Of a stretch of 44,850 nt of DNA, positions 8,736 to 18,205 are shown piece by piece. This stretch comes from an uncultured Bacteroidota bacterium. Lineage in GTDB: Bacteria > Bacteroidota > Bacteroidia > Chitinophagales > Chitinophagaceae. Numbering within the stretch: the first letter of the stretch is position 1; each line of letters starts with the position of its first letter. The notes beneath the pieces are model-generated. The model had not been told where the DNA came from. It worked only from the letters and a program-made list of their open reading frames with translations, and made no database searches. A program made the translations under genes and the position numbers. The stretch covers positions 1 through 44,850 of the forward strand of contig CAIYKV010000147.1 in the NCBI GenBank assembly GCA_903926855.1, in the 5' to 3' direction.

Positions 8736-9989
8736 TTATTTTAATCCGAAGGCTTTTTTAACCTTTTTGATATAGTCAAGTTTTTCCCATGTAAAAAGTT
8801 CTACTTTTACTTTCTTTACTTTTCCTGAAGGAGAAACAAACTCTTTGGTAACCACTTCATTTTTACGGCCCATATGTCCATATGCTGCCGTTTCACTATA
8901 AATCGGCGTACGCAGTTTTAAACGCTGCTCAATAAAGTAAGGACGCATATCAAACACACTTTCTACGATCTTACCAATCTGACCATCTGTTAATTCTACT
9001 TTTGCGGTTCCATACGTGTTTACGTTAATAGAAGTAGGTTGAGCCACCCCAATGGCATAAGAAACCTGCACCAAGACTTCATCTGCAACGCCTGCTGCTA
9101 CCAGGTTTTTGGCAATATGACGGGTAGCGTAAGCTGCAGAACGATCTACTTTACTAGGATCCTTTCCACTAAATGCACCGCCACCGTGGGCACCTTTTCC
9201 GCCGTAAGTGTCCACAATAATCTTACGACCAGTTAAACCGGTATCACCATGTGGTCCGCCAATCACAAATTTGCCGGTAGGGTTAATATGGTATTTAATT
9301 TTATCATTAAACAGTTTCGCGTATTTCTTATATTTTGATTTTACGCGTGGTATCAGGATAGTAACGATATCTTCCTTGATCTTAGCCAACATTTTAGCTT
9401 CCGTATCAAAATCATCGTGCTGGGTAGATACTACGATTGCATCAATCCGAACTGGTTTGTTATTATCATCGTATTCAAGTGTAACCTGGCTTTTTGCATC
9501 CGGGCGAAGGTATTTTATGGCTTTATTTTCTCTTCTCAAAGCAGCTAATTCAATCAGTATCTTATGAGCCAGATCCAATGCCAGTGGCATATAATCGTCT
9601 GTTTCATTCGTTGCATATCCAAACATCATACCCTGATCGCCTGCGCCCTGGTCTTCTTTCTTCTTTTTATCAACCCCCTGGTTAATATCAGCAGATTGTT
9701 CATGTATAGCAGACAGGATACCACAGCTATTGGCTTCAAACATATATTCACTCTTGGTGTATCCGATTTTACGGATTACTCCCCTTGCAATTTCCTGAAC
9801 ATCCAGGTAGGCTTTGGATTTAACTTCTCCGGCCAAGACAACCTGCCCGGTAGTTACCAGTGTTTCACAAGCTACTTTTGATTGAGAATCAAAAGCAAGA
9901 AAATTGTCGATCAATGCATCAGATATCTGATCCGCTACTTTATCCGGATGTCCTTCAGATACACTTTCAGAAGTAAATAAATAAGGCAT
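8736..9989 (-). CDS. metK: S-adenosylmethionine synthase
   Basis: Makes SAM from methionine and ATP; essential cytosolic enzyme, normally a tetramer. The 417-aa protein has the N-terminal [20 protein letters not shown] signature, [13 protein letters not shown] (the ATP-binding hexapeptide region) and the P-loop-like [19 protein letters not shown]. Length is slightly above the usual 380-400 because of a Lys-rich C-terminal extension and insertions such as [11 protein letters not shown] at 9987-9989; it has its own promoter-like box and a strong terminator, so it is monocistronic. The short leader leaves no room for a SAM riboswitch. Confidence 0.97.
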   Translation of the reverse strand: MPYLFTSESVSEGHPDKVADQISDALIDNFLAFDSQSKVACETLVTTGQVVLAGEVKSKAYLDVQEIARGVIRKIGYTKSEYMFEANSCGILSAIHEQSADINQGVDKKKKEDQGAGDQGMMFGYATNETDDYMPLALDLAHKILIELAALRRENKAIKYLRPDAKSQVTLEYDDNNKPVRIDAIVVSTQHDDFDTEAKMLAKIKEDIVTILIPRVKSKYKKYAKLFNDKIKYHINPTGKFVIGGPHGDTGLTGRKIIVDTYGGKGAHGGGAFSGKDPSKVDRSAAYATRHIAKNLVAAGVADEVLVQVSYAIGVAQPTSINVNTYGTAKVELTDGQIGKIVESVFDMRPYFIEQRLKLRTPIYSETAAYGHMGRKNEVVTKEFVSPSGKVKKVKVELFTWEKLDYIKKVKKAFGLK

Positions 9990-10011
9990 AGAGTTTTATT
10001 ATTAATGGCTG

Positions 10012-10043
10012 CAAATATAGTATAATGAATAATAAATATCCAA
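10012..10043 (-). promoter_or_regulatory. Bacteroidota-type promoter of metK
   Basis: On the minus strand TATATTTG (10012-10019) fits the TAnnTTTG -7 box, and TTG (10041-10043) lies 21 bases upstream as a possible -33 box. Transcription would start near 10005, giving a leader of roughly 15 bases. Confidence 0.5.
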
Positions 10044-10181
10044 TTTGTAAATGCTGGGGATAATCAGTTTAGGGAATTGCTAACAGGCTTAACACTATCA
10101 ACCAGAAAATTGCAAAAAATGTCTGTGATATTAGTAGCTGGCAATAATCAGCAATGGAATGATGACCCTATTGGGTTAGGG

Positions 10182-11000
10182 CTATTTACCCGCCAACTCA
10201 GTATACAGATCCATATATTCAGTTAAATCAGAATCCCAACCCTTGAAAGGGACAACTTTTTTGCCTTTTACTTTGCCGAATTCTTCTACCAGTTTCTTTT
10301 CGATATTATCTGACCCGAAACTAATGGCATCAGCAAAGCTGGCTCCGCCTCTGAACATCGCGGTATTATTGCCTTCTTTGAATGCTTCCAGGTCTTTTTC
10401 TTTGATATTGGCGTTGATTATGGCTTTTCTTACCAGATCGGTGCCCAGTTTTTCCTTAAAAGTATTTTGCCCAATCGTAAACACCACTTTGCTATTTCCA
10501 AAAACGGGCTCTTTTTTATACGCTGTTTTTATATACGCAGGTATCAACCCGGTCATCCAACCACTGCAATGGATAATATCGGGCGGCCATCCAAATTTTT
10601 TAACGGTTTCCAATGCACCTTTACAAAAGAAAACGGTTCTCAGGATATTGTCTTCAAACCAAGTCTCATCATCGCTATGAAAAATCTGCTTACGCTTAAA
10701 GAAGTCTTCATTTTCCAAAAAATATACCTGCAATCGGGCATTGGGCAAAGAGGCTACCTTGATTTGTAAGGGATAATCATCATTATCAACAGATACATTG
10801 ATACCGGATAGCCTTACTACCTCATGCAATCGATGCCTCCGTTCATTAATTACCCCAAAACGTGGCATAATGCACCTAACTTCTAACCCACTGTCATTGC
10901 TTTTAATAGCCAATTTGTTGATCACTTCAGCAAATTCAGTCAGCTCCAGGTAAGGAGACATTTCTGTAGCAATGAATAAAATTCTCTTCTTTGTTGACAT
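10182..11000 (-). CDS. Short glycogen-synthase-like protein (GT5 N-terminal domain only)
   Basis: The 272-aa protein matches the N-terminal half of GT5 glycogen/starch synthases: opening ILFIATEMSPY, middle PDIIHCSGWMTGLIPAYIK (standard HCHDWHTGL), then VVFTIGQNTF. It lacks the second Rossmann domain that supplies most of the ADP-glucose site in full-length enzymes of about 480 aa. The usual KTGGLADV loop after the first strand reads ELTEFAEV here, so the glycine-rich nucleotide-sugar loop is gone. Short proteins of this kind are widespread in Bacteroidota and are routinely named glycogen synthase, but catalysis is doubtful from sequence alone. ATG at 10998-11000; the partner panC gene often found beside it elsewhere is not present. 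Confidence 0.8.
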   Translation of the reverse strand: MSTKKRILFIATEMSPYLELTEFAEVINKLAIKSNDSGLEVRCIMPRFGVINERRHRLHEVVRLSGINVSVDNDDYPLQIKVASLPNARLQVYFLENEDFFKRKQIFHSDDETWFEDNILRTVFFCKGALETVKKFGWPPDIIHCSGWMTGLIPAYIKTAYKKEPVFGNSKVVFTIGQNTFKEKLGTDLVRKAIINANIKEKDLEAFKEGNNTAMFRGGASFADAISFGSDNIEKKLVEEFGKVKGKKVVPFKGWDSDLTEYMDLYTELAGK

Positions 11001-11478
11001 TAGTTACACGAATTTTAGCAAGATGCCGGAAAATGAGTTGGCTAAGGTACATAAAATACGGCGAAATGCAACAGAAACAGGGGTATCCACCCAAACTATC
11101 CCAAAAAACGCAGGCAGGAAACCACCCCGGGTTAATCAATTTGTAGTAAAAATTGGATAGATATCCTGGGGCAGCCATTCCCTGATCAACCCTTGTTTTG
11201 TGCAGAGAAAACAGGCTTATCTCAGATTTTCCCGGATTCTAAACCAGCAGTCAAGACTACCCGAAATTAGACAAGACCTCCCAGGAATTTAATTTTGTTT
11301 ACTTATGATTAGTCGTCAAAAGCAATGATGAAGGGATTCAGCCAAAACCTAACTGAGATTTCTTTCCTTACCATCCCCAAATTTGCTTATTATCATTTAT
11401 TTGATTACAACAAAACCTTCATAAGGAAATAAATTATAATTGAATTTGCTGCCGTAAATTGCCGATGAATCCTGCTGC
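11001..11478. other. 478-base divergent intergenic region
   Basis: This gap separates the divergent GT5-like and membrane-protein genes and must hold both promoters. On the minus strand TAAAATTCG close to the GT5-like ATG resembles a weak -7 box. A 45-codon ATG ORF at 11023-11160 (charged, starting MPENELAKVHK) is present but has no recognisable features. No remnant of panC or panD, no RNA gene and no repeat was recognised. Confidence 0.5.
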
Positions 11479-12489
11479 ATGAATAAAAGGTTATTATCAA
11501 TAATCAAGTATTTGTTTTTTTTCGGGCTGGGGCTCTTCCTTGTCTGGTGGAGCCTGCACCAGATTCCAGATGCAGAATGGAATAAATTCAAAGAGGCTTT
11601 GGCTACTGCACATTATTGGTTAATCCTACCGGTTTTCCTGATACTGGCTTCCAGTCATATTGTTAGAGCGCTTCGCTGGCGCTTATTGATGGAGCCAATG
11701 GGCTATTTCCCATCTTTCCCAAATACCTTCTTTGCCGTAATGGTGGGATATCTGGCTAATCTGGCATTCCCCAGGCTGGGTGAAGTATTAAAATGCACAT
11801 TACTGGCCCGGTATGAAAAAATACCGGCTGAAAAAATTGTCGGGACTATTGTTGCAGAGCGTGCATTTGATGTTCTTTGTCTGGGGCTTCTTTTCTTATT
11901 GGCATTGATTCTACAATTTGATGTAGTTACCGGCAGTTACCAAAATGTAAAGACCCTGCAAAGTCAGCATCATGAATCAACCTCAATGGTTAAAATAATT
12001 ATCCTGATTATTCTGGCATTCGCCATTCTGGGTTTTGCTATTTGGATATTTGTGACTGGCAGGTGGAAAGGAGTATTGCAAAAATTTAAAAGCATTATTG
12101 CAGGCATCTGGGAAGGATTGATTACGGCACGTAAATTAAAACACAAAGCCTTATTTGCCTTTTATACTATATTAATATGGCTGCTCTATATAGGAGGAAC
12201 CTGGCTTGGTTTTCAGGGAACCAATGGAACGGCTACTATGGGACTGAGAGAAGCCATTAGTTCCTTGGCATTTGCCAGCATAGGAATGATCATTACGCCC
12301 GGCGGAATTGGAGCCTATGCGTTTCTGATGGCCAAAGTATTAGAAGAAAATGGTATCGAGTATGCAATTGGTGTGGCCAATGGAACGCTTCAATGGTTTG
12401 CTCAGTTTTTAATTGTTGTGCTTGTGGGTTCATTTTGCTTGATAATGCTGCCATTTTATAATAAACAAAAAACTCATGAAAGCCGTTGA
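11479..12489 (+). CDS. Integral membrane protein, lysylphosphatidylglycerol synthase TM-region family (UPF0104)
   Basis: The 336-aa protein consists of about seven to eight hydrophobic helices with the family marks HIVRALRWRLL, NLAFPRLGEVLKCTLLARYEKI and VAERAFDVLCLG in the first half and a late IGMIITPGGIGAYAF. These define the flippase-like TM domain of MprF/LPG synthases (PF03706), here without the catalytic aminoacyl-transfer domain. It probably moves or handles a lipid at the inner membrane; the substrate is not known. ATG at 11479. Its last 14 bases overlap the start of the nucleotidyltransferase gene, which implies translational coupling and a shared role in envelope polysaccharide or lipid assembly. 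Confidence 0.85.
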   Translation: MNKRLLSIIKYLFFFGLGLFLVWWSLHQIPDAEWNKFKEALATAHYWLILPVFLILASSHIVRALRWRLLMEPMGYFPSFPNTFFAVMVGYLANLAFPRLGEVLKCTLLARYEKIPAEKIVGTIVAERAFDVLCLGLLFLLALILQFDVVTGSYQNVKTLQSQHHESTSMVKIIILIILAFAILGFAIWIFVTGRWKGVLQKFKSIIAGIWEGLITARKLKHKALFAFYTILIWLLYIGGTWLGFQGTNGTATMGLREAISSLAFASIGMIITPGGIGAYAFLMAKVLEENGIEYAIGVANGTLQWFAQFLIVVLVGSFCLIMLPFYNKQKTHESR

Positions 12490-12973
12490 CGCGATCGCTA
12501 AAAAAATAGTTACCCTTTCGCAATTACAATCACTGGTTTCCAGTTGGCGTGTGCGGGGTAGTTCCATTGCTTTCACGAACGGATGTTTTGATATTCTACA
12601 TGAAGGGCATATTTTCTCGCTTTCTCAGGCTGCAAAAGAGGCCGATTACCTGATAGTGGGCGTAAACAGCGACCGTAGTATTAAAGAATTAAAAGGCCCC
12701 GATCGCCCCATCAATCATGAACATAGCCGCGCTTTGTTATTGGCCAGTCTGGCGATAGTAGATGCCGTAGTTATTTTCGATGAATCAACTCCATTGAACC
12801 TCATATCAACTATACTGCCAGATGTATTGGTTAAGGGTGGCGATTATACAATAGAACAAATCGTGGGTGCTAAGGAAGTAATCGCTGCAGGGGGAAGGGT
12901 TGTGGTCAATCCGATTATTGAGGGATTTTCTACCACGGGCATTATACAACAGATAAAATCTTCATTTTCTTAA
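12476..12973 (+). CDS. rfaE2: RfaE2/HldE-C-type nucleotidyltransferase
   Basis: Cytidylyltransferase-fold enzyme of the type that activates D-glycero-beta-D-manno-heptose 1-phosphate with ATP for LPS heptose. The 165-aa protein has the signature FTNGCFDILHEGH (the HxGH nucleotide-binding motif, around residues 34-46), GVNSDRSIKELKGPDRPI, and a late VVVNPIIEGFSTTGII (ISTT-like) element. It is a stand-alone domain without the HldE kinase half. It begins inside the end of the membrane-protein gene (14-base overlap). The substrate could be another phosphorylated sugar or alcohol, since related cytidylyltransferases look similar. Confidence 0.87.
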   Translation: MKAVDAIAKKIVTLSQLQSLVSSWRVRGSSIAFTNGCFDILHEGHIFSLSQAAKEADYLIVGVNSDRSIKELKGPDRPINHEHSRALLLASLAIVDAVVIFDESTPLNLISTILPDVLVKGGDYTIEQIVGAKEVIAAGGRVVVNPIIEGFSTTGIIQQIKSSFS

Positions 12974-13091
12974 TACTGAAAAATCAACCTTGCTTCCGCT
13001 CCATCAATAAGGTGAAAACAGAGGCTCTATTTCCTTGCAAAATCAGTACCGAATAAACCGAAACTTAACATTTACACAAACCCGGCTTATT

Positions 13092-13099
13092 TATATTTG
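13092..13099 (+). promoter_or_regulatory. Candidate -7 box (TATATTTG) for ppk1-ppx
   Basis: TATATTTG fits TAnnTTTG, with TTTA 17 bases upstream (13071-13074) as a possible -33 box. The ATG of ppk1 follows 34 bases later. Confidence 0.45.
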
Positions 13100-13133
13100 A
13101 TAAAATCTATTTTGCCATTTTCCAAACTATTGC

Positions 13134-15212
13134 ATGCAAAAAAAAACATTGATTCAAAGAGATATCAGCTGGTTAAGTTTCAATGCCCGGGTATTACAAG
13201 AAGCCAATGACCCTACCGTACCTTTAAAAGAACGCATCCGTTTTTTGGGTATTTACTCTAATAATTCTGATGAGTTTTTCAGAGTAAGGGTGGCTACCTT
13301 AAAAAGAATGATCGAATTATCGGGCAAGAATAAAAAATTGAATATCCACCTAGAAAATGATCCGCAAAATATACTTGATCAGATTCAAACCATTGTATTA
13401 CGCCACCAGAACGAGTTCAACCGAATCTGGGCAGGGATATTGAAAGAATTAAAAAAAGAAAATATTCTTCTGGTAGATGAAAAGCATTTAAGTAAAGAGC
13501 AACAGATATTTGTAAAAAAATATTTTGACGAGCAGGTTCGTTCTAATATTATCCCCTTGATGGTTGAAAGCCTTCCCCAACTCCCCTATTTGCGTGATAA
13601 AAGTATTTACCTGGGTGTGGTAATGCGTAAAAAGAAATCGGCCTATCAACAAAAATATTCCCTGATAGAGGTTCCTGCAAAAGCCGTTGGGCGCTTTATA
13701 CAATTACCTGCAAAAGGCAAGGAAAAACCCATTATTCTATTGGAAGATGTCATACGTTTCAACCTTCCCGTAATTTTTTCCTATTTCGGATACGATTATT
13801 TTGACTCGTATGTTTTTAAAGTAACCAAAGATGCTGAAATAGATATTGACAATGATGTTAGCACTACTTTTGTAGAAAAGATTGAAAAAGGTTTAAAAAA
13901 CAGGCGTAAAGGAAAACCGGTTCGTTTTGTATACGATAAAGAAATGGATGCCGGGTTGCTTGAATACCTGATTAGACGATTAAACCTGAACCGAAAAAGT
14001 AATATTATACCCGGTGGCCGGATTCATAATTTCAGGCATTTTATGGATTTTCCGGATATCGTTTCAGCCAGCAGTACCCGCAGAGCCCCTTTTACCCATC
14101 CTGATCTCCAAAGTACCATGCGGGTTACTGATGTAATTGTGAAAAAAGATGTGATGTTGAATTTTCCTTATCATTCTTTTAATGGGATCATTGACCTTTT
14201 GCGGGAAGCTGCCATGGACCCGGATGTTACTTCTATTAAAATTACTGCATACCGACTGGCGTCCAACTCAAAAGTGATCAATGCTTTGATCAATGCAGCG
14301 AGAAATGGTAAAGAAGTGATAGTGATGCTGGAACTGAAAGCAAGATTTGACGAAGAAGCCAATCTTGAATGGAAAAAAATACTGGAGGAAGAAGGTATCA
14401 GGGTTTTATTGGGTGTGCCCAAACTTAAAATACACGCCAAGCTTTGTATTATCAAAAAAAGAAAAGGAAATAAAACGATTCAATACGGTTTTGTGAGTAC
14501 TGGAAACCTAAATGAAAAAACTGCAAGGGTATATGGGGATCATTGTTTACTTACGGGGAACCGAAATGTAATGGCCGATATCAACCGCATATTTCATTAT
14601 CTGGAAAACTGGAAAACCGGGGGACATTCTCTTCGAATATGCAAAACATTGATGGTTTGTCCTAATAATATGCGAAAGGAAATCAATCAGCTGATTGACA
14701 AAGAGATTAAAAATGCGAAAGCAGGAAAAGAAGCCGGCATCATTCTTAAAATCAATTCATTGAGTGATGCAGTACTCATTCAAAAACTATATGATGCCGC
14801 AGCTGCCGGGGTAGAAATACGAATGATTGTAAGAGGGATTTTCTGTCCGGTAATCGACCCTAAAAAATTCAAAAAAAATTTTACAGCCATCAGTATTGTA
14901 GATGAATACCTGGAGCATGCCAGGGTAATGATCTTTCATAACATGGGAAAAGAAAAAGTATATATTTCCAGTGCCGACTGGATGGTGAGAAACCTGGATC
15001 ACAGGGTGGAAGCAGCCATTCCCATATTAGACCCTGTTATTGCAGCCGAATTAAAAGATATTATCCACATTCAATTAAGAGATAATGTCAAGGCCCGAAT
15101 GCTCGACAATGAATTATCCAACAACTATGTATCTTCCGCAGGAAAAAGAAAAATACGTTCGCAGGTAGAAACCTATCATTACCTATTCAAAAAAAATAAA
15201 ATTACGCAGTGA
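13134..15212 (+). CDS. ppk1: Polyphosphate kinase 1
   Basis: Transfers the gamma phosphate of ATP to a growing polyphosphate chain, reversibly, at the membrane or in the cytosol. The 692-aa length is standard. The N-terminal domain opens RDISWLSFNARVLQEA and contains the SNNSDEFFRVRVA signature; the phospholipase-D-like C-terminal half has LKIHAKLCII with His434, equivalent to the autophosphorylated His435 of E. coli, and YLEHARVMIF with His595, equivalent to His592. All catalytic parts are present. The stop codon overlaps the start of the exopolyphosphatase gene by four bases, so synthesis and breakdown of polyphosphate are encoded on one message. Confidence 0.97.
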   Translation: MQKKTLIQRDISWLSFNARVLQEANDPTVPLKERIRFLGIYSNNSDEFFRVRVATLKRMIELSGKNKKLNIHLENDPQNILDQIQTIVLRHQNEFNRIWAGILKELKKENILLVDEKHLSKEQQIFVKKYFDEQVRSNIIPLMVESLPQLPYLRDKSIYLGVVMRKKKSAYQQKYSLIEVPAKAVGRFIQLPAKGKEKPIILLEDVIRFNLPVIFSYFGYDYFDSYVFKVTKDAEIDIDNDVSTTFVEKIEKGLKNRRKGKPVRFVYDKEMDAGLLEYLIRRLNLNRKSNIIPGGRIHNFRHFMDFPDIVSASSTRRAPFTHPDLQSTMRVTDVIVKKDVMLNFPYHSFNGIIDLLREAAMDPDVTSIKITAYRLASNSKVINALINAARNGKEVIVMLELKARFDEEANLEWKKILEEEGIRVLLGVPKLKIHAKLCIIKKRKGNKTIQYGFVSTGNLNEKTARVYGDHCLLTGNRNVMADINRIFHYLENWKTGGHSLRICKTLMVCPNNMRKEINQLIDKEIKNAKAGKEAGIILKINSLSDAVLIQKLYDAAAAGVEIRMIVRGIFCPVIDPKKFKKNFTAISIVDEYLEHARVMIFHNMGKEKVYISSADWMVRNLDHRVEAAIPILDPVIAAELKDIIHIQLRDNVKARMLDNELSNNYVSSAGKRKIRSQVETYHYLFKKNKITQ

Positions 15213-16105
15213 GGTTAGCAGCAATTGATATCGGAAGTAATGCAGCAAGATTATTAATTGCCGATGTAACGGATAATCAGAATGGGAAAGTTCAGTTTAA
15301 TAAATTAAACCTGGTGCGTGTTCCACTCAGACTGGGTTTCGATGTATTTGAAAAAGGGGAAATTTCCAAAGAAAAAAGAGGCATGGTATTACAAACCATG
15401 AAAGCCTATGGGCATCTTATTAATGCTTACGGAGTTTCCCACGTAATTGCCTGTGCAACCAGTGCTATGCGGGATGCGAGGAACAGCAGCGATCTGATTC
15501 GGAAAATTAAACTTGAAACAGGGCTGGATATAGAGATTATTAGCGGAGATTTTGAAGCTTCCCTTATCTATGAAAACCATGTTGCAGAAAATATGGATAC
15601 CGACCATAGCTATTTGTATATTGATGTAGGTGGTGGAAGCACCGAGCTTACATTTTTTGCGGATGGCAAACTGATTTTTAAACAATCATTTAATATCGGA
15701 ACCATTCGATTGTTGAAAGATATGGTAGCAGATGATAAATGGAATGAAGTAAAAGATTTTATCAAGAACCGCACAAAAGGTTATAAAAAAATTGTAGCCA
15801 TTGGTACAGGTGGTAATATCAATAAAGTTTTTTCTCTTAGCAAAAGAAAGGATGGAAAGCCTTTAAGCCTGGATTTACTAAAAGATTATTACAAAGAAAT
15901 TTCCAGTTATTCGGTTGCTGATCGGATTGATGTTTACAAATTACGTGAGGACAGGGCTGATGTAATTGTGCCTGCATTGCAAATATATATAAACGTAATG
16001 CGCTGGTCTGATGCAGAAGAAATCTATGTTCCAAAAATCGGGTTAGCCGATGGCCTGATCCAACATTTGTATTCCGAACTGGTTTCAAAGGGAATTAGTT
16101 CTTAG
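15209..16105 (+). CDS. ppx: Exopolyphosphatase / pppGpp phosphohydrolase family
   Basis: Removes terminal phosphates from polyphosphate, or hydrolyses pppGpp in the GppA role. The 298-aa protein has the ASKHA-fold marks: AAIDIGSNAARLLIADV at the N-terminus (phosphate loop 1), ACATSAMRDARN, IDVGGGSTELTFF (phosphate loop 2) and IVAIGTGGNINKV. It matches the short two-domain form that lacks the HD-like C-terminal domains of E. coli Ppx. The start is GTG inside the sequence GTGA, sharing bases with the ppk1 stop; no ATG is available near the conserved N-terminus. The ppk1 partnership favours polyphosphate over pppGpp as substrate. Confidence 0.93.
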   Translation: MRLAAIDIGSNAARLLIADVTDNQNGKVQFNKLNLVRVPLRLGFDVFEKGEISKEKRGMVLQTMKAYGHLINAYGVSHVIACATSAMRDARNSSDLIRKIKLETGLDIEIISGDFEASLIYENHVAENMDTDHSYLYIDVGGGSTELTFFADGKLIFKQSFNIGTIRLLKDMVADDKWNEVKDFIKNRTKGYKKIVAIGTGGNINKVFSLSKRKDGKPLSLDLLKDYYKEISSYSVADRIDVYKLREDRADVIVPALQIYINVMRWSDAEEIYVPKIGLADGLIQHLYSELVSKGISS

Positions 16106-16168
16106 CAGCCATCTTCCTCAAAAAAATCGCCTATCCCAAAGAGACTCATGGGTCGCTGCTTATTTTTT
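16104..16168 (+). terminator. Possible terminator after ppx
   Basis: AGCAGC (16104-16109, overlapping the ppx stop) can pair with GCTGCT (16155-16160), and a T run follows at 16163-16168. An inner CCCA/TGGG pair adds support, but the loop is long and the stem broken, so this is a weak call. Confidence 0.35.
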
Positions 16169-16224
16169 CACCGATAAGAGCCCGTTATTCACCCAAAATC
16201 TTTCCAATCCTACCCCGGTCTGAA

Positions 16225-16232
16225 TAGATTTG
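16225..16232 (+). promoter_or_regulatory. Candidate -7 box (TAGATTTG) for the CBM9-like gene
   Basis: TAGATTTG fits TAnnTTTG, with TTTC 20 bases upstream (16201-16204). The ATG at 16251 lies 18 bases further on, giving a leader of about a dozen bases. Confidence 0.4.
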
Positions 16233-16250
16233 GAACAAACTAATTGCCAT

Positions 16251-17096
16251 ATGAGAAAAATATTGGTGCTTTTTCCGGCTATCTCAAGTTTACTAATCAC
16301 CCAATTATATGGAGCTGGTACACTGAGGGCAGATACCAACAGAATCGTTCATACAATTGATGGCAGTATCAATGAATGGCCGACGAGCAGATTTGAAACA
16401 GACAAAGAAACGCAGATAGTATATTCCGTTGATCAGGATGCAGATAATATTTACCTGGCTTTGAAGATACCCAGTCAGAAAATGCAAATGAAAATTTTGT
16501 CGATGGGAATGAATGTTTACCTGGATAAAAAAGGTAAAAAAAGAGAAGGAACAGGAATTGAATTTCCCGTAAAAAAAGAAAGCGCAAGTGGTGGCGGTGG
16601 ATATGGAGGAAACAGAAACGGTGGGCGCCAGAATGGATCCGGCGAAGCTGGTGATCCAAAAGCTGCCCGGGAAAAGATGGCTTCTACCCTGCTCTTTTTA
16701 AAAACCTTCGGATTTGATGACCAGGACGATAAAACACAACTGGTAACCCAACCCAATGGAATTAACATTGCTGCTGATTGGGATGATTCAAATGTACTGT
16801 ATATTGAATACCAGATTCCGGCAGCTTTTCTGGGTAAACCAACGGATTTAAATGGGAAGCCATTGTCGGTTGGCTGGAAAATAAATGGTTTTACAGCAAA
16901 TGCAGCAGCTGATGCTGGTTCAGGCTTTGGTTCAGGAAGATCGGCAGGCTTTGGAGGTGGTGGCGGAAGAGGTGGAGGAAGAAGCGGGGGAAGTAGTGGT
17001 ACAGGTAGTGCTCAAAGCACAACTCCATCACAGGATGCAAATTCTGATATGGCAAAAGAAATGAGTTTCTGGACAAAATTGATACTTAAGTTCTAA
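16251..17096 (+). CDS. Secreted CBM9/DOMON-like protein with Gly-rich segments
   Basis: From the ATG the protein has 281 aa. Residues 1-22 are a signal peptide. The N-terminal half has IDGSINEWP (37-43 region) and QDADNIYLALKI, typical of the beta-sandwich of carbohydrate-binding module family 9. Two glycine-rich stretches (about 113-134 and 222-253) interrupt and follow the domain; the second is almost only Gly, Ser, Arg and Phe. After the first, ADWDDSNVLYIEYQIP looks like the rest of the sandwich, so the Gly-rich piece is an insertion loop. Likely periplasmic or surface located; ligand unknown. A TTG at 16230 is rejected as start because it precedes the signal peptide. It lies 20 bases before a LytS kinase gene, so it may belong to that signalling unit. 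Confidence 0.75.
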   Translation: MRKILVLFPAISSLLITQLYGAGTLRADTNRIVHTIDGSINEWPTSRFETDKETQIVYSVDQDADNIYLALKIPSQKMQMKILSMGMNVYLDKKGKKREGTGIEFPVKKESASGGGGYGGNRNGGRQNGSGEAGDPKAAREKMASTLLFLKTFGFDDQDDKTQLVTQPNGINIAADWDDSNVLYIEYQIPAAFLGKPTDLNGKPLSVGWKINGFTANAAADAGSGFGSGRSAGFGGGGGRGGGRSGGSSGTGSAQSTTPSQDANSDMAKEMSFWTKLILKF

Positions 17097-17116
17097 TCAT
17101 AATTCAAATAAACGCC

Positions 17117-18205
17117 TTGCAAAACAATAAAAAAACAGTCATAATCATAGCCCACCTGGCAGCCTGGTTATGTTTTTTTACAGTCCCCTATCTTGTATTT
17201 TTCCCTAGATTAAGGGAATTCAATATGACCAATCACCAATTGGCTATCATTGTTTGTAATAATGTGTTTTTGGTTTTGTTTTATTACCTGAATACCCTGA
17301 TTTTAATACCCAGGTTTCTGGCGAAAGGAAAATGGGGTTGGATTATACTTATTGTTGTTATCTGTCTTCTCATTTTCTTAAATGTACCCAAAGTAATTGC
17401 TACCTGGATTGCCGAACCTGAAGTAATTAATAACCAATCCCGTCTATTTATACCCAATCCGGCCTACCAGGGTAAAATAAAATTTAATCCAAATGTTCCC
17501 AGAAAACGGCCTTTGGCAGATCCCTATAATACAGTATTATTTCTATTGATATTTACAGTAGGTACCTGTATTTCAGTGATTCAGCGCTGGCTGCAGACCG
17601 AGCAAACCAGAAAAGAAACAGAAAATGAAAAACTCAATACAGAATTATCTTTCCTGAAATCGCAGGTGAACCCACATTTCTTTTTTAATACGCTGAATAA
17701 TATTTATTCGCTTGCAGTAGTCAGGAGTGAGAATACAGCTCCGGCTGTTATGAAGTTGTCCGCTATCATGCGTTATATACTTACGGAAACGCAGAGGGAT
17801 CTGGTGCCTTTAAGCAATGAAGTAGATTTTATTCATAATTTCATTGATCTTCAGAAAGTAAGACTAACAGATAAAGTGACTCTGAATTTTTCTACTTCGG
17901 GTGATCTTGATACTTTGCTGATTGCTCCTCTGCTTTTTATTCCATTTGTAGAAAATGCTTTTAAATATGGGGTTAGTACCAAAGAATCTTCCAAAATTGA
18001 TATTGATATCAGGACTGAGGGAAATATTGTATTTTTCAGTTCGGTTAACTATATCGTTTCTACGGAAAATACGCTTGCAGAGAATACCGGCATCGGAATC
18101 AATAATGTGAAAAGAAGGCTTGAACTGATGTATCCCGGAAAACATGTGTTAACCAATACGATTAAGGATAATTATTATTCCGTTATTTTACAGATTACAA
18201 CCTGA
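17117..18205 (+). CDS. LytS-type sensor histidine kinase
   Basis: Membrane sensor that phosphorylates the LytTR regulator encoded next. The 362-aa protein has four predicted transmembrane helices (about 7-29, 42-65, 73-90 and 138-156) with a periplasmic loop of about 45 residues between helices three and four, then a short coiled coil, and the His_kinase domain: SQVNPHFFFNTLNNIYSL with His187, PFVENAFKYG with Asn280, and GIGINNVKRRLELMYPG as the G box. The best start is TTG at 17117; the first ATG would cut off the first helix. The stop overlaps the next start by one base (TGATG), giving tight coupling. The input signal is unknown. Confidence 0.9.
   Translation: MQNNKKTVIIIAHLAAWLCFFTVPYLVFFPRLREFNMTNHQLAIIVCNNVFLVLFYYLNTLILIPRFLAKGKWGWIILIVVICLLIFLNVPKVIATWIAEPEVINNQSRLFIPNPAYQGKIKFNPNVPRKRPLADPYNTVLFLLIFTVGTCISVIQRWLQTEQTRKETENEKLNTELSFLKSQVNPHFFFNTLNNIYSLAVVRSENTAPAVMKLSAIMRYILTETQRDLVPLSNEVDFIHNFIDLQKVRLTDKVTLNFSTSGDLDTLLIAPLLFIPFVENAFKYGVSTKESSKIDIDIRTEGNIVFFSSVNYIVSTENTLAENTGIGINNVKRRLELMYPGKHVLTNTIKDNYYSVILQITT

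Noticed and set aside
9990-10181. SAM riboswitch ahead of metK
   Set aside because: The promoter-like box leaves only about 15 bases of leader and no conserved SAM-aptamer pattern is visible.
11023-11160. 45-codon ORF starting MPENELAKVHK
   Set aside because: Short and charged with no signal, domain or neighbour support; it lies in a divergent promoter region.
11001-11478. Remnant of panC/panD between the GT5-like gene and the membrane protein gene
   Set aside because: No frame in the gap gives recognisable PanC or PanD motifs.
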